Assembly (NCBI RefSeq): GCF_900102035.1
Contig: NZ_LT629689.1
Span: 558,001-622,000, forward strand
Length of the DNA stretch: 64,000 nt
DNA from: Pseudomonas extremaustralis
GTDB lineage: Bacteria; Pseudomonadota; Gammaproteobacteria; Pseudomonadales; Pseudomonadaceae
Direction of reading: 5' to 3'
In this document: positions 11,704-18,961 of the stretch, in pieces
How the letters are laid out: every line of letters begins with the position of its first letter
Numbering within the stretch: position 1 is the stretch's first letter
Program-made: the position numbers and the translations under genes
The notes under the pieces: model-generated
Seen by the model: only the letters and a program-made list of their open reading frames with translations
The model's database searches: none
What the model was told of the DNA's origin: nothing

Positions 11704-12479
11704 TCGAGTGGTCCAGGGACGCCGCTGCGGCTACCAATGGTCGTGTCGCCTTGGTGACGGGCGCGGCTCGGGGGATTGGCCTTGGGATTGCTGCATGGCT
11801 GATCAGTGAAGGCTGGCAGGTGGTGCTGGCCGACTTGGATCGCGAGCGTGGTTCCAAGGTGTCCAAGGTGTTGGGGGAAAATGCCTGGTTCATCACCATG
11901 GACGTGGCGGACGAGAAGCAGGTTGCTCAGGGTGTGGCCGAGGTGCTCGGACAGTTCGGGCGCCTGGACGCGTTGGTGTGTAACGCAGCAGTGGCCGACC
12001 CGCGCAATATCACCTTGGAAAGCCTCGACCTGGCGAACTGGAATCGTGTACTGGCGGTCAATCTCAGCGGGCCGATGTTGTTGGCCAAGCATTGTGCGCC
12101 CTACCTGCGCGCCCACGGCGGGGCGATCGTCAACCTGGCGTCGACCCGGGCCCGTCAATCGGAGCCGGACACCGAAGCCTATGCGGCGAGTAAGGGCGGC
12201 TTGTTGGCCCTGACTCATGCGTTGGCCATGAGCCTTGGGCCAGAGGTGCGGGTCAATGCCGTCAGCCCCGGCTGGATCGATGCGCGTGACCCCGGAGCTC
12301 GTCGTGCCGAGCCATTGAGCGATGCCGATCATGCCCAGCATCCAGCAGGCAGAGTTGGCACGGTGGAGGACGTGGCGGCCATGGTGGCGTGGTTGCTGTC
12401 GCGCCAGGCGGGGTTCGTCACTGGGCAGGAGTTCGTGGTGGACGGTGGCATGAGCAAGAAGATGATTTACAGCGAGTAG
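11700..12479 (+). CDS. SDR-family oxidoreductase
   Basis: A classical short-chain dehydrogenase of 259 residues. The Rossmann motif is TGAARGIG (about residues 20-27), followed by the NAA-type motif (CNAAVADP) and the catalytic YxxxK at Tyr161/Lys165 (YAASKGG). The Asp in VVLADLDRE favours NAD(H) over NADP(H). The substrate is not predictable. It starts at GTG 11700 inside the metZ stop codon and is therefore translationally coupled to it. Confidence 0.88.
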   Translation: MIEWSRDAAAATNGRVALVTGAARGIGLGIAAWLISEGWQVVLADLDRERGSKVSKVLGENAWFITMDVADEKQVAQGVAEVLGQFGRLDALVCNAAVADPRNITLESLDLANWNRVLAVNLSGPMLLAKHCAPYLRAHGGAIVNLASTRARQSEPDTEAYAASKGGLLALTHALAMSLGPEVRVNAVSPGWIDARDPGARRAEPLSDADHAQHPAGRVGTVEDVAAMVAWLLSRQAGFVTGQEFVVDGGMSKKMIYSE

Positions 12480-12536
12480 GGCGCATAGCCGTCTTGACAC
12501 TATTTTGTCTTTTTCAGAAAAACTTCAAGCGGGCTA

Positions 12537-12565
12537 TTGACTTAGGTCCGCTACCTGCGTAAATT
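12537..12565 (+). promoter_or_regulatory. Sigma-70 promoter of the tRNA-Val/tRNA-Asp cluster
   Basis: TTGACT (12537-12542) and TAAATT (12560-12565) are separated by 17 bases, 21 bases upstream of the tRNA-Val gene. A GC-rich stretch after the -10 box resembles a stringent discriminator. Confidence 0.75.
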
Positions 12566-12586
12566 TCGCGGCCTCAACGAAGCAAA

Positions 12587-12662
12587 GGGTGATTAGCTCA
12601 GCTGGGAGAGCATCTGCCTTACAAGCAGAGGGTCGGCGGTTCGATCCCGTCATCACCCACCA
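12587..12662 (+). tRNA. tRNA-Val (anticodon TAC)
   Basis: A 76-base cloverleaf with acceptor GGGTGAT/ATCACCC, anticodon stem TCTGC/GCAGA, loop CTTACAA (anticodon TAC at 12620-12622), T-arm GGTTCGATCC and encoded CCA. Confidence 0.97.
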
Positions 12663-12717
12663 CTTCTTGAGAGTTTTGCCTTAAGGCAAGACGCAACGTT
12701 AAAGGTTGCACCGACGC

Positions 12718-12794
12718 GCAGCGGTAGTTCAGTCGGTTAGAATACCGGCCTGTCACGCCGGGGGTCGCGGGTTCGAGTCCCGTCCGCTGCGCCA
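12718..12794 (+). tRNA. tRNA-Asp (anticodon GTC), copy 1
   Basis: A 77-base cloverleaf with acceptor GCAGCGG/CCGCTGC, anticodon loop CTGTCAC with GTC, T-arm GGGTTCGAGTCC and encoded CCA. It is identical to the two following copies. Confidence 0.97.
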
Positions 12795-12899
12795 TATTTC
12801 CCAGGTTCGATTCGTTGGGCCTGAGATTGAATAGCCAAGGCTGGTCAATCAGATGTTTAAAGACGGTCGAGGTTGTACGCTCGGCCAGTCAAGCGATAC

Positions 12900-12976
12900 G
12901 CAGCGGTAGTTCAGTCGGTTAGAATACCGGCCTGTCACGCCGGGGGTCGCGGGTTCGAGTCCCGTCCGCTGCGCCA
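12900..12976 (+). tRNA. tRNA-Asp (anticodon GTC), copy 2
   Basis: Identical to the copy at 12718-12794, exactly 182 bases downstream. Confidence 0.97.
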
Positions 12977-13081
12977 TATTTCCCAGGTTCGATTCGTTGG
13001 GCCTGAGATTGAATAGCCAAGGCTGGTCAATCAGATGTTTAAAGACGGTCGAGGTTGTACGCTCGGCCAGTCAAGCGATAC

Positions 13082-13158
13082 GCAGCGGTAGTTCAGTCGG
13101 TTAGAATACCGGCCTGTCACGCCGGGGGTCGCGGGTTCGAGTCCCGTCCGCTGCGCCA
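13082..13158 (+). tRNA. tRNA-Asp (anticodon GTC), copy 3
   Basis: Identical to the other two copies. It is the last of the cluster, with the cluster terminator 75 bases downstream. Confidence 0.97.
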
Positions 13159-13232
13159 TATCTGCCTCAAGGCCTACTGAACGCCTTGGAGCACAAAGAA
13201 AGCCGTTGGCTGCTTTGATCCGATAGCAAAGA

Positions 13233-13259
13233 CCCTGGTCGAAAGACCGGGGTTTTTTG
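13233..13259 (+). terminator. Terminator of the tRNA cluster
   Basis: CCCTGGTC and GACCGGGG pair (one T-G wobble) around GAAA, followed by TTTTTT. A short REP-like palindrome (GGAGCCGGCGAGCCGGC) lies at about 13282-13298, before the convergent oxidase gene. Confidence 0.9.
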
Positions 13260-13311
13260 TGTGTGCGATTTGACCATCTGCAGGAGCCGGCGAGCCGGCC
13301 CCATCGGAGAC

Positions 13312-14595
13312 TCAGAAGCCCAGCTTGTCCCGCAGCCCGTAATACCAGGCTCCTAACGCCGCAAACGGTGTGCGCAGCAATTGCCCACCAGGGAACGGAT
13401 AGTGGGGCAGGTCGGCAAACGCATCAAAGCGCTCTGCCTGGCCTCGAAGGGCTTCCGCCAGGACCTTGCCCGCCAGGTGCGTGTATGTCACGCCATGGCC
13501 GCTGCAACCCTGTGAGTAGTAGATGTTGTCGCCCAGGCGGCCGACTTGTGGCAGTCGCGACAGGGTCAGTAGGAAATTGCCAGTCCAGGCGTAGTCGATT
13601 TTCACATCCTTGAGCTGTGGGAAGGCTTTGAGCATCTTCGGTCGGATGATCGCTTCGATATTCGCTGGGTCCCTGGCGCCGTACACCACGCCGCCGCCGA
13701 AGATCAGGCGCTTGTCGCGGGTGAGGCGGTAGTAGTCGAGCAGGTAATTACAGTCTTCCACGCAGTAATCCTGAGGCAGCAATGACTTGGCCAGTTCATC
13801 GCCCAGCGGTGCCGTGGTAATGACTTGTGTGCCGCATGGCATTGACTTGGCCGCCAGCTCTGGCACCAAGTTGCCCAGGTAAGCATTGCCCGCGGCGATG
13901 ATGAACTTGGCCCTCACCTTACCTTCGGCGGTATGCACCACGGGGTTGGCGCCGCGCTCTATGCGTATCGCCGCTGACTGCTCATAGATCATGCCGCCCA
14001 GGGACTCCACGGCCGCGGCTTCACCCAGTGCCAGGTTGAGCGGATGGATGTGTCCGCCGCTCATGTCCAGCAGGCCGCCGACATAATTGTCACAGGCCAC
14101 CACCTCGCGAATGCGACGTTCATCCAGCAGCTCCAGTTGCGTGTGGCCATAGCGCTCCCATAAGCGCTTCTGCGACTCCAGATGGCCCATGTGCTTGCTG
14201 TTGAGTGCAGCGAACACGCCGCCGTCCTTCAAGTCGCACTGGATTTGGTACTTGGCCACTCGCTCGCGAATGATCTTGCCGCCCTCAAACGCCATTTGTC
14301 CCAGCAATTGCGCCTGCTTGGGCCCGACACTACGTTCGATTACGTCAATGTCGCGGCTATAGCTGTTGACGATCTGACCACCATTGCGGCCCGAGGCTCC
14401 AAAACCTACCCTGGCGGCTTCCAGTACTGTCACGCGAAAACCGTTCTCCAGCAGGAACAGTGCGCTGGACAGGCCGGTATAGCCGGCACCAATTACGCAT
14501 ACATCGGTTTCGACTTCGCCTTGGAGCATTGGGCGGGGCGGAACTGCATTCGCGGAAGCGGCGTAATATGACTGGGGGTAGGGGGTGTTCGCCAT
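13312..14595 (-). CDS. FAD-dependent amine oxidoreductase, PuuB/OrdL-like
   Basis: A 427-residue DAO-fold flavoprotein. The dinucleotide-binding motif is VCVIGAGYTGLSSALFL (about residues 32-48), followed by FGASGRNGGQ, typical of the gamma-glutamylputrescine oxidase group, and a C-terminal FAD loop SQGCSGHGVTYTHLAGK. Enzymes of this group oxidise gamma-glutamylputrescine or related amines, releasing aldehyde and peroxide. No other puu genes are adjacent, so the substrate is open. It is convergent with the tRNA-Asp cluster. The 184 bases upstream contain no other gene but carry the tRNA-Val promoter on the other strand. Confidence 0.85.
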   Translation of the reverse strand: MANTPYPQSYYAASANAVPPRPMLQGEVETDVCVIGAGYTGLSSALFLLENGFRVTVLEAARVGFGASGRNGGQIVNSYSRDIDVIERSVGPKQAQLLGQMAFEGGKIIRERVAKYQIQCDLKDGGVFAALNSKHMGHLESQKRLWERYGHTQLELLDERRIREVVACDNYVGGLLDMSGGHIHPLNLALGEAAAVESLGGMIYEQSAAIRIERGANPVVHTAEGKVRAKFIIAAGNAYLGNLVPELAAKSMPCGTQVITTAPLGDELAKSLLPQDYCVEDCNYLLDYYRLTRDKRLIFGGGVVYGARDPANIEAIIRPKMLKAFPQLKDVKIDYAWTGNFLLTLSRLPQVGRLGDNIYYSQGCSGHGVTYTHLAGKVLAEALRGQAERFDAFADLPHYPFPGGQLLRTPFAALGAWYYGLRDKLGF

Positions 14596-14738
14596 CCTGG
14601 AACCTCTGTTTTATATTTTTTACGAGTGAGTCGATCCTACCCGAGTTGAAAATCGCCTGCCAGCCACTCAAAAAATGCTGAAGTGCTGACCTCAAATAAA
14701 AAATTCGCGTATTCATAGGGTTAGCTGCAAAAAAGATG

Positions 14739-14766
14739 TTGACACCCCTTCTGAATTCCGTAGAAT
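14739..14766 (+). promoter_or_regulatory. Sigma-70 promoter of tRNA-Val(GAC)
   Basis: A perfect TTGACA (14739-14744) and TAGAAT (14761-14766) are 16 bases apart, 13 bases upstream of the tRNA. Confidence 0.8.
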
Positions 14767-14779
14767 GCCGCCTCACAGC

Positions 14780-14856
14780 AGGCACGTAGCTCAGTTGGTT
14801 AGAGCACCACCTTGACATGGTGGGGGTCGTTGGTTCGAGTCCAATCGCGCCTACCA
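14780..14856 (+). tRNA. tRNA-Val (anticodon GAC), integration target
   Basis: A 77-base cloverleaf: acceptor AGGCACG/CGCGCCT, anticodon stem CCACC/GGTGG with loop TTGACAT (GAC), and encoded CCA. One acceptor pair (A14784 with C14848) is mismatched; a canonical pair would need T at 14848. Everything from 14811 onward is repeated exactly at 21096-21206, so the gene is the target of the integrative element, which rebuilds its 3' half. Confidence 0.95.
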
Positions 14857-14921
14857 AACAAAATCCGCTCTGCTGGGCGGTGTGAAGGGGGATCCGAAAG
14901 GGTTCCCCTTTTTCTTTGCCT
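14811..14921 (+). repeat. Left attachment repeat (attL), 111 bp
   Basis: Identical over 111 bases to 21096-21206. It starts at the anticodon loop (CTTGACAT) and runs through the tRNA 3' half, the spacer and the tRNA terminator. The flanking bases differ at both ends (C versus T before, A versus G after). Confidence 0.95.
14885..14916 (+). terminator. Terminator of tRNA-Val(GAC), inside the att core
   Basis: AAGGGGGATCC and GGGTTCCCCTT pair around GAAA, followed by TTTTTC. The same terminator is repeated in the right att copy at about 21170-21201. Confidence 0.85.
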
Positions 14922-14929
14922 AAGAAAAC

Positions 14930-15052
14930 GTTCACAAATTATAGGCTTCGTTCACACAAGGCAATGTGAACGTGGATTCATGCCTGCTTCTGTTCACACT
15001 CAGATTTGTGAACGGCTCTACCTAACCCATTGATATACATGGCTCGTTCACT
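14930..15052. repeat. Cluster of six GTTCAC motifs next to attL
   Basis: GTTCAC(A/T) occurs in direct orientation at 14930, 14950, 14992 and 15046, and as TGTGAAC at 14965 and 15007. The position beside the att core is where tyrosine integrases and excisionases have arm-type sites, but a transcriptional operator is also possible. The stretch 14922-15398 otherwise holds no convincing gene apart from the inverted tRNA fragment at 15125-15160 and a CCCTTGC...GCAAGGG inverted repeat at about 15087-15118. Confidence 0.6.
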
Positions 15053-15124
15053 ATCTTGTCTAGGTGGTGGTACGTTCGCAGGCTCACTCCCTTGCCCGTT
15101 GCTCGTGCCTCGCAAGGGCAGGCT

Positions 15125-15160
15125 TCTAACCAACTGAGCTACGTGCCTGCTGTGAGGCGG
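15125..15160 (-). repeat. Inverted copy of the tRNA-Val(GAC) 5' end
   Basis: 36 bases are the exact reverse complement of 14768-14803, which is the last 12 bases upstream of the tRNA plus its first 24 bases (acceptor 5' strand and D-arm). The copy lies inside the element, about 320 bases from the genuine gene and pointing the other way. It contains no anticodon or 3' half, so it is not a functional tRNA. Confidence 0.9.
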
Positions 15161-15398
15161 GTACGCCTGTCGGCCACGCTCAACACCCTACGCTCTGTGG
15201 TGAATCCTGAACGCTCTGTGTGCTGCTGTAGGGCTGGCGGGGGTGTCTCTCTAGGGGTGGGGCAGGGGGTGTGGGGTGGGGTGCTTATGTATGCAATGGT
15301 GCTTAAAAATATCCGCTGGAAATTGTCATTGCTGGCTAATTGACTTGCATCTTCATTGTCATTCAGTCTCCGCTCGGTAAATCTGAGTGGAGGTGTCC

Positions 15399-15782
15399 AT
15401 GTTGACACTATTGAATTATTTTCGGGGCTTTCGATTGGTCTGGGCTGGGCGGAGGTTTGGCAACGATGTTGCTAAATACCTCGGTGTCGATCGTCGCCTA
15501 TTCCATAATGCCCTTGAGCTTGGAGGGTTACACGATCACCTTGTGCTTTTGGGGTTCGCGGTCAAGGCTAACCAGGACATCGGTGACGTCGCCATGCTTG
15601 TGAGTGGCTATCTAATTGATGGAATCGAGGTTATGAAAGTGCGATTCGGAGCGAGGCCTATGATGACAGCGGCAACACGGAACGTACTTATGTTTAGAGG
15701 GGAGGTCGAGGGGATTGATCCTATGGAGCTTGTGACATCTGTTTTGTTCGCTAGAGGCGTTGCTTATCGAGCTACCCGGTAG
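15399..15782 (+). CDS. Unknown protein of the integrative element
   Basis: 127 residues, and the only plus-strand gene of the element. ATG 15399 is chosen because GGAGG lies five bases upstream; the frame is open from 15387. The N-terminus (LLNYFRGFRLVWAGRRFGND) is basic and aromatic and could be an amphipathic membrane-associated helix. The rest has no recognisable motif, cysteine cluster or membrane segment. No function is proposed. It may be a helper-interference or maintenance protein, but only its location suggests this. Confidence 0.6.
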   Translation: MLTLLNYFRGFRLVWAGRRFGNDVAKYLGVDRRLFHNALELGGLHDHLVLLGFAVKANQDIGDVAMLVSGYLIDGIEVMKVRFGARPMMTAATRNVLMFRGEVEGIDPMELVTSVLFARGVAYRATR

Positions 15783-15939
15783 TTATTAATTGTCAGTTGA
15801 CATAATTTAGCTGTTTTGCTAAATATTGCATTCAGGCAAACGGGCCTTGCGTAAGCTGAACTGTATGTCCCTGACTTTGAGGGGCGCGAATGTGTAAGTA
15901 GCGGTAGGGCGAACCTTCAATGGTGTAGTTCTATCAGGA

Positions 15940-16157
15940 ACGCACAGTCGGTCGCATCGAGACTATAAGCGATGGGAGTAGCCACGCTCAGACGTGGAAC
16001 GCTTACCCCTTCTGGCGTGGTTAGGAGGGCAGGTGACTGGTAGCTGAACTATCAGGCGTAGAGGGCGTTAGCCCCTATGAAGAACGGCCAGTGTGGTAAC
16101 GCATTGAGCACCCCTGAGGGGCATCTAGGTAAATCTAGAATTCGAGCGTTACGCTCA
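15940..16157. ncRNA. Candidate structured RNA of the integrative element
   Basis: The 460-base stretch 15783-16244 lacks a gene but is dense in nested helices. AGTC/GACT (15946-15949/15961-15964) is followed by TAAGCG/CGCTTA (15966-15971/16000-16005), which encloses CCACG/CGTGG (15982-15986/15993-15997). ACTGG/CCAGT (16036-16040/16088-16092) closes a three-way junction with arms TAG/CTA (16041-16051) and TAGaGGGC/GCCCCTA around GTTA. Further hairpins are CCCC-TGA-GGGG, CTAG-GTAAAT-CTAG and GAGCG-TTA-CGCTC (16144-16156). No known RNA family is recognised. Which strand is transcribed is undecided. Confidence 0.5.
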
Positions 16158-16244
16158 ACCTGCCCTTGCTATGACCAATGTTCACTATTTTAAATTGAAC
16201 GCTAGCCTCCAGGGTCAATAAACCCCTCCTGTCTTAATAAATAA

Positions 16245-16601
16245 TTATCTTGGTTTGCTGTCTACGAGCTTCATTCGTCGAACATCTGCCGCGTATTCTT
16301 CTTCGATGCGCTTGCCGATAGCAATCTCACGTTCAACCTCTAATTTACGTGGGCGTCCTACAGGTCTTACGCCACCAGTTACCTTTAACATCTCCTTAAC
16401 GGCAGCAATGTTTCCATTGACTAGTTCTTGTTTCAATATCTCAACTGATTTGTCATGCCAATAGATGCGGTGTTCTTCTTTCCATCCTTGTTCTTCTGCG
16501 TAAGTGTCAAGAGTAATCATGCTGACGCCTAAACGCTTAGCTAGTACGCAATGTGAGTTTGTCTCAATGTATTCTGTCTTGTCTGTGTCTGTAAGGTTCA
16601 T
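16245..16601 (-). CDS. Small DNA-binding-like protein with GRPRK motif
   Basis: 118 residues. An N-terminal segment (about 18-40, CVLAKRLGVSMITLDTYAEE) resembles a helix-turn-helix, and GRPRK at 82-86 resembles an AT-hook, followed by a charged helix (EVEREIAIGKRIEEEYAADV). Phage DNA-recognition proteins, including some small terminase subunits, share this layout, but that identity is only a guess. The ATG overlaps the stop of the preceding gene by four bases, so it is the distal gene of a coupled cluster. Confidence 0.65.
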   Translation of the reverse strand: MNLTDTDKTEYIETNSHCVLAKRLGVSMITLDTYAEEQGWKEEHRIYWHDKSVEILKQELVNGNIAAVKEMLKVTGGVRPVGRPRKLEVEREIAIGKRIEEEYAADVRRMKLVDSKPR

Positions 16602-16795
16602 GCTCTATCTCGGTATTTGATTGTTATTATCAGGGTCAGTGAGTAGCAGATAATGTTAAGCGTTATAGCTATGAAGCTATAGTCATGCATGATCTGAAGT
16701 ATTACTAGCTGGGTGTATTGTATGAGGAGTAGGGCGCTTAGGAGATAAGTCACGTTTTGATAGCTGACGCTCCCTCGATTTCCTCTAGCCTGCAT
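16598..16795 (-). CDS. Small putative membrane protein
   Basis: 65 residues with two hydrophobic stretches (about 17-34 and 40-59, the second ITLNIICYSLTLIITIKY) and a basic C-terminus. It overlaps the upstream 73-residue gene by 46 bases and shares an ATGA junction with the downstream gene. No family is recognised. The overlap leaves the true start uncertain. Confidence 0.45.
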   Translation of the reverse strand: MQARGNRGSVSYQNVTYLLSALLLIQYTQLVILQIMHDYSFIAITLNIICYSLTLIITIKYRDRA

Positions 16796-16971
16796 CTTGA
16801 TAGATAGCCTACCGCTTGAAGAGAGATGCCATGATTATATGAGATGTAATACAGCGCTTGGTGGTCCTCACGCTTAGCAATAATCTGTTTGGCTAAACCC
16901 CTTCGTATAGTGATGCTATGAATTGCGAAAGAAGTTAGATCAGGTATTCGAATATTATCATTGTCTGACAT
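16750..16971 (-). CDS. Unknown small protein of the integrative element
   Basis: 73 residues, starting MSDNDNIRIPDLTSFAIHSI, with AGGA about seven bases before the ATG. The middle (about 40-60, YYISYNHGISLQAVGYLSRC) could be a helix-turn-helix. It is the first gene after the hairpin-dense 16990-17210 stretch, on the same strand as the ATPase gene. Function unknown. Confidence 0.5.
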   Translation of the reverse strand: MSDNDNIRIPDLTSFAIHSITIRRGLAKQIIAKREDHQALYYISYNHGISLQAVGYLSRCRLEEIEGASAIKT

Positions 16972-16989
16972 TGTATTGTCCTAGGTAAG

Positions 16990-17210
16990 TTGTCTTAACG
17001 TCACTGCGTGACAGAAGCAAAAGCAAGAGCACGCCACGGAGTGGCATACGCATAAAGAAAAGATCAAGAGCGATACACTGGTAGGTGCTCTGCTTTTGAT
17101 TTTCTCTTTTAATGCGTGCTCTTTGTCAGCTTGCTGACGTTGTTCTTGATCTTAAGTGAGTGGAGGAGGTGTCCACTTTTCCTTAGAGAGTTCTAAGAGA
17201 AAGTGGACAG
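16990..17210. other. Hairpin-dense region, candidate replication origin or leader RNA
   Basis: In 220 non-coding bases there are: GTCAC-TGC-GTGAC (17000-17012), GCCAC-GGA-GTGGC (17033-17045), a long-range AAGAGCACGC/GCGTGCTCTT pair (17025-17034/17114-17123) with an imperfect AT-rich inner stem, GTCAGC-TT-GCTGAC (17125-17138), and a 17-bp near-perfect arm pair around GAGT (17171-17208). The region lies directly after the ATPase-HTH gene. Structured origins often adjoin replication initiators. It could instead be a structured 3' UTR. Confidence 0.5.
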
Positions 17211-17218
17211 GGCTAGCT

Positions 17219-18682
17219 TCATTCATCAGACTTCAACCACTTAGATACTATGCTTTTGCTAACCCCCATGGTCGCTGCAATGCTTCGCAATGAGAACCCA
17301 TCAGATGACAATCCTTTTGCTGTGACGATGTTGTTCTTTTTCTTGTCTTTTGCATTGCTAGTTGGAGCGTGCCTAGTCAGATCTTTTAGAATGTAGTGGC
17401 ATCCTGTCAAGTCGAAGGCTAGGTGTCGTCCCGATTCTTCTGTGGGTACGAAGTGCATAGTAGGTCTGTCGTTATTGAAAGTCCTAATGCTGCTTCGTGT
17501 AGCTGCTTGGAATATCAACTCCCTATAACGCTCATTGCGTAGAGCTTGCTTACCAACTGATGCGGAAATAGCCATCTTGCAAAGCATTTCAGAGTTATTC
17601 TGATCCTCTACAGTGTTTGGATTGCCATGAATCAGGGAGAGCGTATGGTGTACGTTTGAATATCCATTCAATCCCCTAGCGTCAAAAGGTATACGTATTG
17701 CGTTAGGGTAATCCTCGAATGGAAACTTGCACCATTCATGAACTTGGATAAGGATGGGTTCACCTTGTACGAACTCAATGGCGTCACGTAAAAGGGAATG
17801 CCCGTATACTCTATCATTCCACTCATCGGCCATGCTGCCGTCAGGGAGGGTAAGTAGCATGGTCTTGCTTACCTTGCTTCCCCCAATCAGTGGGTATATG
17901 TAGCTTGGGAATTTGTAGCCCCTGTATTCTGGTGTGAACTTGGAGACTTCAAGAGCGTATCCCTTGGTCAAAGCATGCTGGTAAGCTAACGTATCCGTGA
18001 CGTTGGCGCCTAGGATGTGTGTTTCCTGAGCGGCCTCATAGATCCCGCTTAAGTCAAAGTAATCAATTACCCTGACTTGCCACTTCCACCTGCTGTCTTT
18101 CTTGTCTACGTATTCTTTGATGAATACATCAGCCTTGCCCCTTAGGAGGGCACCAAGACAAGTGCAGATGGTCGACATGCCCTTGTCGTTTACCACGTCA
18201 GAGTAGGTGGCTCTGGCTTCCTTCGTCATTCCTTGTTTAATAGACGCTCTGGTGGATACGCTATCAATCTCAATGAATTTCTCTAGGAAGTTAGTGTAAG
18301 CGTGGTCGCCAATATCTTTGGTAAGATTGTTGGCGACTGAGGGCACTTCATCAATGACTACAATCCAATCTTGTAGGTAACAAGGATCAAGGTCTAGCAA
18401 GGTCTTATGCGTAATGATAAGAACCTTGGGGTCATCTTCAAGGAGTGAGCATTCTACTGTGTCAGTCACGTTCTTGTGGGTGTCGCTATTGATTACGTAA
18501 GCATGAGCTATACCGATTGCATGAATGCGCTTTACAACGTCTTTGGTAAGTACCTTGGTGGGGACAGCGTATACGTATCGCTTGTAGGGGGCGGCATCCA
18601 GTTCTTTAATGAATTGTTCTGTCTTGCCTGTGCCTGGGGTAGCTTCTGCTACGTAGATAACCTTTGGCTTATTTGGGTTCAA
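17219..18682 (-). CDS. Walker-A ATPase/helicase-like protein with C-terminal HTH
   Basis: 487 residues. The Walker A motif ATPGTGKT is at 14-21 and a DEAD/H-type Walker B, VVIDEVPSV, at about 108-116. TKVLTKDVVKRI and VLIITHKTLLDL resemble helicase motifs Ia and Ib. The middle is unlike known helicases as far as can be seen. The last 30 residues form a clear helix-turn-helix (FSLRSIAATMGVSKSIVSKW), as in resolvase or transposase-type DNA binders. Combined with the hairpin-dense region just downstream, a replication-initiator or origin-melting role is inferred. It overlaps the upstream small gene by 14 bases. No close homologue is recognised. Confidence 0.7.
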   Translation of the reverse strand: MNPNKPKVIYVAEATPGTGKTEQFIKELDAAPYKRYVYAVPTKVLTKDVVKRIHAIGIAHAYVINSDTHKNVTDTVECSLLEDDPKVLIITHKTLLDLDPCYLQDWIVVIDEVPSVANNLTKDIGDHAYTNFLEKFIEIDSVSTRASIKQGMTKEARATYSDVVNDKGMSTICTCLGALLRGKADVFIKEYVDKKDSRWKWQVRVIDYFDLSGIYEAAQETHILGANVTDTLAYQHALTKGYALEVSKFTPEYRGYKFPSYIYPLIGGSKVSKTMLLTLPDGSMADEWNDRVYGHSLLRDAIEFVQGEPILIQVHEWCKFPFEDYPNAIRIPFDARGLNGYSNVHHTLSLIHGNPNTVEDQNNSEMLCKMAISASVGKQALRNERYRELIFQAATRSSIRTFNNDRPTMHFVPTEESGRHLAFDLTGCHYILKDLTRHAPTSNAKDKKKNNIVTAKGLSSDGFSLRSIAATMGVSKSIVSKWLKSDE

Positions 18683-18959
18683 TCAGTTTCCCTTCTGTGA
18701 TTAAGTTATCTATCGTTCGGGTGATATGTCTAGCGTCTGTGAAGGTGCCCTCAAGCTCCGCAGGGAGCGTGCTGCTACCATGAACAGACAACACCTGATA
18801 TGAACCATACTGGCTCATGCCATACTCACACTCCTTGTATTCCTTAATACCCGTGATGAGCTTGTTCTTTTGCTCAATGCTACAGTCGATAGCGCCTAGC
18901 GCGGAGCGCCGTTGTTCTAGTAATTTAACTTCTGCTGGTGTTAGGTCTACTGCTTTCAT
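18669..18959 (-). CDS. Unknown small protein of the integrative element
   Basis: 96 residues (MKAVDLTPAEVKLLEQRRSA...) with a charged helical N-terminus. No motif is recognised. It lies two bases after the preceding gene and overlaps the ATPase gene by 14 bases, so it is firmly part of the operon and probably acts with it. Confidence 0.6.
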   Translation of the reverse strand: MKAVDLTPAEVKLLEQRRSALGAIDCSIEQKNKLITGIKEYKECEYGMSQYGSYQVLSVHGSSTLPAELEGTFTDARHITRTIDNLITEGKLIEPK

Positions 18960-18961
18960 AG

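Larger units (their letters stand above)
12718..13158. repeat. Exact 182-bp tandem repeat of tRNA-Asp plus spacer
   Basis: The unit is tRNA-Asp (77 bases) plus a 105-base spacer. The two complete spacers (12795-12899 and 12977-13081) are identical base for base. The identity of the non-coding spacer shows recent amplification or active homogenisation. Confidence 0.95.

Noticed and set aside
15056..15343. 95-codon plus-strand frame through the inverted tRNA fragment
   Set aside because: It translates the antisense tRNA 5' end and a Gly-rich low-complexity run; no start signal.
15783..16244. Group I or group II intron
   Set aside because: Looked for the P7 core, a domain V hairpin and intron-encoded proteins; none found, and there is no interrupted gene at this place.
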